This document shows positions 1 through 5,844 of a stretch of DNA of 9,817 nucleotides, one piece after another. The position numbers and the translations under genes are program-made. The stretch comes from Planctomycetota bacterium (lineage in GTDB: Bacteria; Planctomycetota; Phycisphaerae; WQYP01). The DNA lies in contig JAKAZF010000058.1 in the NCBI GenBank assembly GCA_021826605.1, positions 1 to 9,817 of the forward strand. The letters are read 5' to 3'. The notes beneath the pieces were generated by a model. That model was not told the origin of the DNA and ran no database searches. It was given only the letters and a program-made list of their open reading frames with translations. Position 1 is the first letter of the stretch; each line of letters begins with the position of its first letter.

Positions 1-38
1 AACCTTCAGAAGTGTCTGCGCTCGGATAGAGCCTGTGG

Positions 39-67
39 CTGTTATCAGGGATTGCCCTGCATATATT
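39..67 (+). promoter_or_regulatory. candidate promoter of the small orphan gene
   Basis: A -10-like hexamer TATATT (62-67, five of six consensus bases) lies 17 bp after CTGTTA (39-44, only three of six -35 bases). Transcription would start near 74, inside the dyad at 68-83. The -35 is weak, so this is a guess supported mainly by the -10 and by the dyad's position. Confidence 0.3.
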
Positions 68-83
68 GCAGTTGTGCAACTGC
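68..83. promoter_or_regulatory. 16-bp dyad, possible operator
   Basis: GCAGTTG (68-74) and CAACTGC (77-83) form a perfect inverted repeat around a 2-bp centre. An overlapping second dyad, CTGCA (57-61) with TGCAG (67-71), shares bases with it. It lies immediately after a TATATT hexamer, the classical place for a repressor site. No regulator that would bind it is recognisable in the window. The rest of 1-218 shows no recognisable gene. Confidence 0.35.
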
Positions 84-218
84 GTGCGATGCTATCCGTA
101 GTCGATCCGAAAATTACGGCAACTTTGTTTTTGGTGTTGAAGGAGCGTCGGTGTACAATAGCAACCAGAGGAAAGACCGAGCAACTCCGAAACTTTGCCA
201 CAACTTAAGGAGTTTGCC

Positions 219-467
219 ATGGTAAATCAAGATTACATGTTCGCAGGCGGCAAACCTGACGCGCCGCCCCCCGCTGATGCGACTCGGTCGCCGAAGCTTA
301 CCGATGCACAGCGCAGCGTTGCGGGACGTGGTCGGGTCGCGACCTATCCAGTTTCATTCGCCATGCAGACGGGCGGGTTGCCCAAAAAAGTCGAACATAC
401 TATTGCGATGGACGACCCCCATCATGAAAACACAGAATCCTGCCCCACGGAAGTATTTCTGGGCTAA
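219..467 (+). CDS. hypothetical protein, 82 residues
   Basis: I do not recognise this protein. It is 82 residues, starting MVNQDYMFAGGKPD. The ATG is chosen because TAAGGAG (205-211) sits 7 bp upstream, one of the best ribosome binding sites in the window; an in-frame TTG at 195 would place the site inside the gene. There is no signal peptide, membrane segment or coiled coil visible. It has a proline-rich stretch near residues 15-20, is basic in the middle (around 35-60), and has an acidic, His-containing C-terminal part (DDPHHENTE). The composition suggests a small soluble, perhaps partly disordered protein. It stands alone and converges on rex. A spurious reading frame is possible, but the ribosome binding site argues against that. 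Confidence 0.5.
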   Translation: MVNQDYMFAGGKPDAPPPADATRSPKLTDAQRSVAGRGRVATYPVSFAMQTGGLPKKVEHTIAMDDPHHENTESCPTEVFLG

Positions 468-472
468 AGTAC

Positions 473-496
473 CGTCGGGGCCGACGTCGGTTTTCT
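473..496 (+). terminator. possible terminator after the small gene
   Basis: CGTCGG (473-478), a GG loop and CCGACG (481-486) can pair, and CCGACGTCGG (481-490) is itself self-complementary. TTTTCT follows at 491-496. The hairpin lies in the 37-bp gap between two convergent genes. The loop of the first form is very short and the T run is short, so this is a weak call. Confidence 0.35.
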
Positions 497-504
497 GAAT
501 TGTC

Positions 505-1161
505 CTACAGACTCGATTCATCTCCCGGTGATGAATCACCCAGCGTCATACGGAAGGAGAGTTGTTCAAGCTGTAACGCCAAGTCTACGCTTTGTACCAC
601 CACATCACCGGGAACATTCAGCGCGATCGGTGCAAAATTCAGAATCCCTTTGATTCCGACGGCCAGCAGTTGATCGGCCACCGCCTGTGCTGCCTGGACC
701 GGCACGGCCAGCATGGCCACGCGAATCTGTAATTCAGCAACTACCGACGCAATATCCTGATCAGAACGGACGAGTAAATCGCCGATTTTTCTGCCGACCT
801 TGGTCGCGTCGGCATCGAAAATGGCGACAATTTTGAATCCTTTGTGGACAAAGCCTTTATAGGCCAGCAATGCCCGTCCCAGATTTCCGGCTCCCACCAG
901 AAGCACATGGGAAATTTTATCCGTGCCCAGGATCTTTTTCAGTTGGTGGATCAGTTCATCCACGCGATAGCCGATGCCGGGATGACCAAATTGCCCGAAG
1001 TATGCCAGATCCTTACGGACCTGTGCATCCGAGTATCCCAGAGCTTCGCCAAGCTGTTTGCTGCTGATGGTGTGGCGATCTCCGCGATGAAAAGATTCCA
1101 ACTGGCGCAGATAAAAACTTAACCGGTAGACGGCAGGATTTGGAATTTCTTCATTTCGCAT
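505..1161 (-). CDS. rex: redox-sensing transcriptional repressor Rex
   Basis: Rex is a cytoplasmic dimeric repressor that leaves DNA when NADH rises, and typically controls fermentation and respiration genes. The 218-residue length is normal for the family. Residues 1-80 form the winged helix domain, with the characteristic VRKDLAYFGQFG and GIGYRVDEL (48-70). Residues 85-200 form a Rossmann fold with the dinucleotide loop GAGNLGRAL (90-98) and acidic D116/D118 after the second strand. NFAPIALNVP and VDLALQLEQLSF (175-203) match the usual C-terminal region. ATG 1161 is preceded by AGGGA at 8 bp spacing. It is divergent from the sugar transporter, so the 240-bp gap could hold operators for both. 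Identification is by motif recognition and is firm; its targets are not shown here. Confidence 0.95.
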   Translation of the reverse strand: MRNEEIPNPAVYRLSFYLRQLESFHRGDRHTISSKQLGEALGYSDAQVRKDLAYFGQFGHPGIGYRVDELIHQLKKILGTDKISHVLLVGAGNLGRALLAYKGFVHKGFKIVAIFDADATKVGRKIGDLLVRSDQDIASVVAELQIRVAMLAVPVQAAQAVADQLLAVGIKGILNFAPIALNVPGDVVVQSVDLALQLEQLSFRMTLGDSSPGDESSL

Positions 1162-1228
1162 CCGGTTGTTCCCTGCCCGTTACGCATATTCTGGCCGACA
1201 ATCATACAAGGGCCACGCGAACAATGTG

Positions 1229-1257
1229 AATTTATCGGTGAGGCGTAACCGGGTCAA
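1229..1257 (-). promoter_or_regulatory. candidate rex promoter
   Basis: Read on the minus strand: TTGACC (1257-1252, five of six -35 bases), a 17-bp spacer, then TAAATT (1234-1229, four of six -10 bases). The -10 runs into TTCACA, which equals one half of the known Rex operator (TTGTGAA-N4-TTCACAA); the other half is not recognisable. The promoter is plausible; autoregulation is speculative. Confidence 0.4.
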
Positions 1258-1288
1258 GCGCCGGTGATCGCTTTTCGTTCTTTTTTAC

Positions 1289-1319
1289 TTGACAATTTTG
1301 CCAATCAAGCGAACATAAC
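1289..1319 (+). promoter_or_regulatory. candidate promoter of the sugar transporter
   Basis: A perfect -35 TTGACA (1289-1294) is followed after 19 bp by CATAAC (1314-1319, four of six -10 bases). The start would be near 1326, giving a leader of about 75 nt. CTTGA (1288-1292) and TCAAG (1305-1309) form a loose dyad over the -35 that could be an operator. Spacer length is at the upper limit, so the -10 is uncertain. Confidence 0.4.
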
Positions 1320-1401
1320 GGGTTCTTGGTCAAGGCTGGGTTGCCGTAGGCAGTTACAGCAATGACACCTGAAAAAACGAGCAATGCGAGGAAACCAGAC
1401 T

Positions 1402-2859
1402 ATGGCGATCGGCGGAATCACCCCAGGAATATCGGCGCAAACTTCCGGGAATGCTCAAGAGCGGACCTATCGCGGCCCGTTTACCATCATGACGGTGCTG
1501 TTCTTCATGTGGGGGTTCATGACGGTTTGGAATGACATCCTCATTCCGCGCTTCAAGGAAGCCTTTACACTGAACTATTTTCAGGCCATGCTGATCCAAT
1601 TCGCGTTTTTTGGTGCGTACACCGTTGGCTCCCTGGCCTACTTTCTGATCTCCATGGTGTGGGGTGATCCAATTAACCGTATCGGTTACAAAACCGGCGT
1701 TATCATTGGGCTGCTGGTTGCGGCTGCGGGATTCATCATGTTTTATCCGGCGGCTATCATGATTTCGTATCCGTTTTTTCTCATCGCTTTATTTGTCGTA
1801 GGTTTGGGATTTGCCATGTTGCAAATTGCCGCGAATCCCTACATTACCATTCTGGGACCGGAACGCACAGCCTCCAGCCGTTTGAATTTGTCGCAGGCTT
1901 TCAATTCTTTTGGCACCACGATTGGCCCTATTATTGCAGGGTTGTTGATTTTTAAGGTATTCAACGGACCGGGTAGTCACGGCGCACAAAGTGTGAAAAT
2001 ACCTTATCTGTGCGTGGGCGGAGTATTTCTGGCCCTGGCGATTTGTTTTATGTTCGCCCATCTGCCGGCCTTCACCAACACTGAACATATCACCCATGGG
2101 GCGGGGGCGCTGAAGCATCCGCACACCGTCCTGGGCATGTTGGCGATTTTCATGTACGTCGGAGGCGAGGTGTGCGTGGGCAGTTCCATCATTAACTTCC
2201 TGAACTTACCCAAGCTCGGCGGACTTAGCCACGAAGCGGCGTCCAAGTTTCTGGCATTTTACTGGGGCGGTCTGATGATCGGTCGATTTATGGGAGCTTT
2301 TGCGCTTAGCGACGTGCGAAAGAAATTACGTAACACAGTGGTGATAGCACTTCCCGTTGCGGCTTTTGGCGTTATCTGGCTGCTGGCGGGTCGCGATAAC
2401 GCATTGCATTACGGCGTGATGCTTCTATTGATGCTGGTGGCATTTTTTCTTGGAGCCTCCAGTCCGCAGCGGATGCTGGCGTTATTCAGTTTTATTATTA
2501 TCGCCTTGTTGCTGACCGGCATGTTGTCCGGCGGTGCGGCGGCGATCTGGGCGATTTTGGGCATTGGTCTGTTTGATTCAGTGATGTGGTCGAATATATT
2601 CTCGCTGGCTATTGACGGCCTGGGCGCGTTAAAAAGTCAGGGGTCTTCACTGCTGGTTATGGCAATTCTCGGCGGTGCGTTGTTGCCACCGCTGCAGGGA
2701 ATTGTGGCGGATCATATCGGCATCCAATATTCATTTATGGTGCCTATGATATCGTATGTCTATATCGCATTTTATGGCTTGTATGGATACCGCGCGGGAA
2801 AAAATCGGTCCGATGCGATCTTGGGAACTGATATTCCCGCCCCGATCGGGGGCGTTTGA
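1402..2859 (+). CDS. FucP/GluP-family sugar:H+ symporter (MFS)
   Basis: Inner-membrane major facilitator of the fucose:H+ symporter family, importing a hexose or 6-deoxyhexose with protons. Family marks: WNDILIPRFKEAF (43-55; D45 matches the proton-coupling D46 of E. coli FucP), AANPYITILGPERTASSRLNLSQAFNSFGTTIGP (143-176), and SNIFSLAIDGLGALKSQGSSLLVMAILGGALLPPLQG (397-433). At the place of FucP E135 there is Q141, as I recall for glucose/galactose members, so fucose specificity should not be assumed. At 485 residues it is longer than the usual 410-440; two extra hydrophobic segments (about 312-329 and 336-351) lie between the usual helices 8 and 9. ATG 1402 has GAGGAAA 9 bp upstream; ATG 1384 lacks a ribosome site. 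Substrate is unknown. The glycosylase gene follows after 42 bp and may be co-transcribed. Confidence 0.9.
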   Translation: MAIGGITPGISAQTSGNAQERTYRGPFTIMTVLFFMWGFMTVWNDILIPRFKEAFTLNYFQAMLIQFAFFGAYTVGSLAYFLISMVWGDPINRIGYKTGVIIGLLVAAAGFIMFYPAAIMISYPFFLIALFVVGLGFAMLQIAANPYITILGPERTASSRLNLSQAFNSFGTTIGPIIAGLLIFKVFNGPGSHGAQSVKIPYLCVGGVFLALAICFMFAHLPAFTNTEHITHGAGALKHPHTVLGMLAIFMYVGGEVCVGSSIINFLNLPKLGGLSHEAASKFLAFYWGGLMIGRFMGAFALSDVRKKLRNTVVIALPVAAFGVIWLLAGRDNALHYGVMLLLMLVAFFLGASSPQRMLALFSFIIIALLLTGMLSGGAAAIWAILGIGLFDSVMWSNIFSLAIDGLGALKSQGSSLLVMAILGGALLPPLQGIVADHIGIQYSFMVPMISYVYIAFYGLYGYRAGKNRSDAILGTDIPAPIGGV

Positions 2860-2901
2860 GGGGATGCAGCGTGGCCGCGTGCAGCCTTGAATAATTCCGG
2901 C

Positions 2902-3429
2902 ATGGCAAGACTGCGACGGTCATTTTTCAGCCGTGGTGCACAGCTTGTGGCGCCGGAACTCATTGGTTGTACACTGGTACGCACGATCAACTCGGTGCGG
3001 CAGGCGGCACGCATTATCGAAACTGAAGCTTACGTCGGCCCGCATGATCTTGCCTCCCACGCTTCCAAGGGGCGCACAAAACGCACGGAAACGATGTTTG
3101 GGCCGCCGGGGTACGCATACGTTTATCTGATTTACGGTATGTATCACATGCTGAATATTGTAACCAGTGTGGAAGGCGACCCTCAGGCGGTGCTCTTGCG
3201 TGCAGCTCTGCCGCTGGATAATTGGAGTGTTGATCTTTCCGGGCCGGGAAAGTTGGCACGTGCGTTCGGTGTAACTTTGGATGACCGCGGATTGGATATG
3301 ACCGCGGGAGATTTTTATGTCATTAAAAGTTTGCGTGATAAACCGAATATCGTCATTACCCCACGCATTGGAATAGATTATGCCGGCGAATGGAAACACG
3401 CTCCCCTGCGCTTTCTCGAAACCCCCTGA
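2902..3429 (+). CDS. mpg: 3-methyladenine DNA glycosylase, Aag/MPG family
   Basis: A monofunctional base-excision glycosylase that flips out and removes alkylated or deaminated purines. The 175-residue length is typical of bacterial members. Catalytic-site marks: RIIETEAYVGPHDLASHA (37-54) with E42 (equivalent to human E125), Y44 (Y127) and H53 (H136), and VLLRA with R100 (R182). FGPPGYAYVYLIYGMYHMLNIV (66-87) and DLSGPGKLARAFG are family blocks. ATG 2902 gives MARLRRSFFSRGAQLVAPELIG, matching the usual N-terminus. An in-frame TTG at 2887 would add five residues that do not match the family. Neither start has a clear ribosome site, so expression may depend on translation from the transporter 42 bp upstream. 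It ends just before the inverted repeat at 3448-3490. Confidence 0.93.
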   Translation: MARLRRSFFSRGAQLVAPELIGCTLVRTINSVRQAARIIETEAYVGPHDLASHASKGRTKRTETMFGPPGYAYVYLIYGMYHMLNIVTSVEGDPQAVLLRAALPLDNWSVDLSGPGKLARAFGVTLDDRGLDMTAGDFYVIKSLRDKPNIVITPRIGIDYAGEWKHAPLRFLETP

Positions 3430-3447
3430 TCGCGAATTCGCCAAATT

Positions 3448-3490
3448 AAAGGTACCTGACACCTTTTCCGAAAAGGTGTCAGGTACCTTT
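3448..3490. repeat. REP-like perfect inverted repeat, probable bidirectional terminator
   Basis: A 20-bp arm, AAAGGTACCTGACACCTTTT (3448-3467), a CCG loop (3468-3470), then the exact reverse complement (3471-3490). Each arm is itself an imperfect hairpin (AAAGGT near one end, ACCTTT near the other), so the whole is a doublet of two inverted units, the arrangement of REP/REPIN elements. It lies between two convergent genes, and the arms end in runs of T on both strands, so it could terminate both. The last base is the first base (in + coordinates) of the biotin ligase stop codon. No transposase is present in the window. Confidence 0.75.
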
Positions 3491-4326
3491 TAAGGGGCTG
3501 GGCGGATGGGGCGGCTGTCTATGGTGCTGATGGTACCGCTGTAGATGGTTACGGGTTCGCGCGCGGTTGGCATCGCCAGTAACAGTGCTCCATCATCCGC
3601 GATGCCTGCACCGGTGCCTCGGAGAATTTTATTATCAGCGGAAATTTCCACGGTGCGTCCACGAAGATAATCGCGATCGCAGATTTCCCGGTGTAATACC
3701 GGCCACTGGCCGTTGGTGACGGCATCAATACATTCCTCCAGATTATGAAGAAGTGCGTTATTGACTTTTATTTTATCGACCGGGCTGCCCAGCTCGCGCG
3801 CCAACGATGTGGAATAGGGGGTTAGCGCCGAGTTCAGGATAGCGGGATCAGTATTTACATTCATTCCCACACCGACCACCGCGACCGCCCGATGTCCCAT
3901 CGTGATACTTTCCGACAGCACGCCGGCGATTTTCTTTCCGTTAAACAATACATCATTAGGCCAGCGCACGTGGACGTTGGTAAAGGCAATATCAAGTTTT
4001 GGAGGGCCTGGCAGCCAGGGAGAAACAAACCAGGGCCGCATGATCAATCGCGCTATCGCCAAAGCGGACACCAAAGGAATATAGCGGTGCATGTATTGCG
4101 GGAGATCTGGAAACACGGCGCTTAAATAGATCCCGCCATCCGGACTGATCCATTCCCGGCCATGCTGCCCCCGACCCTGCGTCTGGCTGTCCGCCACATA
4201 AAATTGCCGCGGAAAACCCAGTGGCTGGTCAGAGAGCACCAACTGCTTGGCATGGGCTTTGGCTATATTTTGAGTGGATTCCACCGTACCAAGATAAGTC
4301 ACTTCACTGATAACGCGCTGGCTCAT
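3490..4326 (-). CDS. birA: biotin-[acetyl-CoA-carboxylase] ligase, class I (no HTH domain)
   Basis: Activates biotin with ATP to biotinyl-5'-AMP and attaches it to the lysine of biotin carboxyl carrier domains, in the cytoplasm. At 278 residues it starts directly with the catalytic domain (EVTYLGTVESTQNIA), so it lacks the DNA-binding domain of E. coli BirA and should not be a repressor. Motifs: STQ (17-19), QGRGQHGREWISPDGGIYLS (50-69), RWPND (121-125), KKIAGVL (131-137), GVGMNVN (152-158); the C-terminal SH3-like domain follows at about 222-270. The two residues after GRG are Q54 and H55 where E. coli has R118 and R119. A Pro/Trp-rich insertion (about 99-117) is longer than usual. ATG 4326 overlaps the upstream stop (TAATG) and has AGGAG 11 bp before it; a GTG at 4338 would be only 1 bp from that site. 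Confidence 0.93.
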   Translation of the reverse strand: MSQRVISEVTYLGTVESTQNIAKAHAKQLVLSDQPLGFPRQFYVADSQTQGRGQHGREWISPDGGIYLSAVFPDLPQYMHRYIPLVSALAIARLIMRPWFVSPWLPGPPKLDIAFTNVHVRWPNDVLFNGKKIAGVLSESITMGHRAVAVVGVGMNVNTDPAILNSALTPYSTSLARELGSPVDKIKVNNALLHNLEECIDAVTNGQWPVLHREICDRDYLRGRTVEISADNKILRGTGAGIADDGALLLAMPTAREPVTIYSGTISTIDSRPIRPAP

Positions 4327-5117
4327 TAAAAAATCCACTCCTGGAGTTGATTGCGGGCGTGCTCGGCGGCTTGAACCGGATTCGGCAAATCACGGACATC
4401 CACAACGATTGGCCCGGTGAAGTCCTGATCTTTTAAAATGTTTATGACCGCTGCACTCTCGGCATGGCCGGAACCTAACGGTGTTATCTGAACACTTGAA
4501 CCATGACGAACCGCGTCCGTGCAGGTCCATAATGCCAGGTGCCCGGCTAGCGCCTCGGCGGCTTGCAACGCTGACCGGCCGGCGGCAACCACCCGCGCCG
4601 AATCCAAATGAGCTGCCAGCGATGGTGCATTCAAGCTGGATAAAAGTTGCAGCAGCCAGGAAGCCTGGCCGCAGGAAAGCGCTGCTACAACGCCCGTACG
4701 GTCCGCCTGCCGGGCCAGAAGCCGAAATATTTCCGCCACATCGCCGGAAATTTTCTGATCCTCCGCCGGTTCGCCAATATAAACAGACAACAAAGGTATT
4801 TGCATACGATGTGCCAGTTCACAGGCCGTCAACGTATCATCGAGCAGTTTCTGCGAGGTTGCCGCGTCAAATGCGCCGCGCTTTCCGGCACCCACACGCA
4901 ATGCTCCCAGCACCAGGCCATGGGTTGAGAGAATCTGTTTAAAGTGTCGTTGGGCGGTTTGGCCAAAAGTTTCAGCATGAATCTCCGGATGGCCAATCCC
5001 AATGGCCAGGCCGCCAAAGCCCAACTTATGCGCTGTTTGCGCCGCAGTGCGCAAATCCACGCCCAGAGGTTCAACGGCCAGCAGGGGAATCATAGGTTGT
5101 AAAGACTTAGTTTTCAT
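4326..5117 (-). CDS. TIM-barrel sugar phosphate isomerase/epimerase-like protein
   Basis: Looks like the xylose isomerase-like TIM-barrel superfamily (the broad 'sugar phosphate isomerase/epimerase' group): LAVEPLGVDLRTAAQTAHKLGFGGLAIG (13-40), then regular strand/helix repeats, LAAHLDSARVVAAG (168-180) and a C-terminal LGSGHAESAAVINILKDQDFTGPIVVDVRD (214-243). It has 263 residues, normal length, with no signal peptide. The usual metal-binding Glu in 'lalE' is replaced within VVAALSCG (143-150) and the final Glu of 'GplsvE' is D240; D172 and D201 remain. It may have lost or changed metal-dependent activity. ATG 5117 has AAGGA 5 bp upstream, whereas an ATG at 5153 has none. It ends in TAATG with the ligase, indicating translational coupling. 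The substrate is unknown. Confidence 0.75.
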   Translation of the reverse strand: MKTKSLQPMIPLLAVEPLGVDLRTAAQTAHKLGFGGLAIGIGHPEIHAETFGQTAQRHFKQILSTHGLVLGALRVGAGKRGAFDAATSQKLLDDTLTACELAHRMQIPLLSVYIGEPAEDQKISGDVAEIFRLLARQADRTGVVAALSCGQASWLLQLLSSLNAPSLAAHLDSARVVAAGRSALQAAEALAGHLALWTCTDAVRHGSSVQITPLGSGHAESAAVINILKDQDFTGPIVVDVRDLPNPVQAAEHARNQLQEWIF

Positions 5118-5125
5118 GCCGGTCC

Positions 5126-5148
5126 TTGTGTCAAGTTTGCCGACACAA
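5126..5148 (-). promoter_or_regulatory. mRNA hairpin ahead of the TIM-barrel gene
   Basis: In the minus-strand transcript, TTGTGTC (5148-5142), a 9-nt loop and GACACAA (5132-5126) form a perfect 7-bp stem. Its 3' arm shares two bases with the AAGGA ribosome site of the gene starting at 5117. It could affect translation or mark an RNA processing site between operon genes. Chance occurrence is possible. Confidence 0.35.
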
Positions 5149-5154
5149 TCCATA

Positions 5155-5166
5155 GCGCTGCAGCGC
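5155..5166. repeat. 12-bp perfect palindrome GCGCTGCAGCGC
   Basis: A perfect palindrome in the 63-bp gap between the membrane protein stop (5181) and the TIM-barrel start (5117). No T run follows on the minus strand, so it is not a canonical terminator. Together with the hairpin at 5126-5148 it makes this short gap strongly structured. Confidence 0.4.
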
Positions 5167-5180
5167 CGGGATTATCGCGG

Positions 5181-5840
5181 TTATTCATCAGCGGCTCTCG
5201 CTTTCTCTTTTTCATGGGCGGCCCACGCCAACTGCACTAAAATCCCCACGCAGCAGATACCCATAATAATCGCCAGCATATTCATGGGCTGCTTAGCTAC
5301 ATTGGCCACAAATTTATCACGTAAATTCGCGGGGCTGTAACGCATAATTAATCCGGTAGCGCCGATGACAACCAGGACGGCACCTTCCAGCGTGCAAATC
5401 AGCACGGCACAGGCTTCAAATATATACAGCCCCGCGACACCTAATACAATCACCCCCAGAATGGCCGGCACCCAGCGATAATCCGGAGGTTGCTTAAAAA
5501 CATGCCAGAGCGCCACGCCCGCAGCCCCGCCTGCGATAGCGCCCAGAATAAACAAGGCCACGCGCATCATCGGTACCAGCAGTACACCCAGTACCGTGCC
5601 TACCAATGCGGTAACGGCACCGGCAATCATGGACCAATGCGCCAGAAACATCGCCAGATACCAGCCCAACGCGGCGCAGTTGGCCATAATCAACGCCCGA
5701 TAGCCCCGCCGGGCCGAACACAGGAATATCGCGCCGACAAAGAGCAACGCAACATCCCATATCCACAGCAGTTTTGACCACGATTGAAGCATGGCCGTAT
5801 AACGCCCTGCAACATGCTGCATCGTAAGGGTCAACAGCAC
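5181..5840 (-). CDS. seven-helix integral membrane protein, unknown function
   Basis: A very hydrophobic protein of 219 residues with about seven membrane segments: near 24-41, 48-66, 70-90, 92-114, 122-138, 139-163 and 187-207, ending in a charged tail (HEKEKARAADE). Glycine- and alanine-rich helices (GTVLGVLLV, GAIAGGAAG) and ARRGYRAL resemble the TMEM198/DUF4203 type of small multi-helix protein, but I cannot confirm this by eye. There are no enzyme motifs. The GTG start at 5840 is supported by AGGGAG 7 bp upstream; this site overlaps the end of the GH3 gene, whose stop is 4 bp before the GTG. It is thus tightly coupled to the secreted glycosidase, and its job may relate to envelope or export, which is inference only. 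The alternative ATG at 5822 lacks this support. Confidence 0.7.
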   Translation of the reverse strand: MLLTLTMQHVAGRYTAMLQSWSKLLWIWDVALLFVGAIFLCSARRGYRALIMANCAALGWYLAMFLAHWSMIAGAVTALVGTVLGVLLVPMMRVALFILGAIAGGAAGVALWHVFKQPPDYRWVPAILGVIVLGVAGLYIFEACAVLICTLEGAVLVVIGATGLIMRYSPANLRDKFVANVAKQPMNMLAIIMGICCVGILVQLAWAAHEKEKARAADE

Positions 5841-5844
5841 CCGA

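Noticed and set aside
1..225. Two plus-strand frames open from the window edge (ending near 206 and 225)
   Set aside because: Could be the tail of an upstream gene, but neither translation shows conserved features, and both run through the promoter-like and ribosome-site sequences of the small gene.
1289..1309. A Rex operator over the transporter -35
   Set aside because: The dyad there has the wrong spacing (20 bp) and sequence compared with TTGTGAA-N4-TTCACAA.
2920..3462. A 180-codon minus-strand open frame over the glycosylase gene
   Set aside because: Antisense shadow of a clear Aag/MPG gene; no family resemblance.
4326..4338. GTG start for biotin ligase at 4338
   Set aside because: The AGGAG site would be only 1 bp away and the extra four residues are not family-like; ATG 4326 forms the TAATG overlap.
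5117..5153. ATG start for the TIM-barrel gene at 5153
   Set aside because: No ribosome site, and the added 12 residues would span the hairpin at 5126-5148; ATG 5117 has AAGGA at 5 bp.
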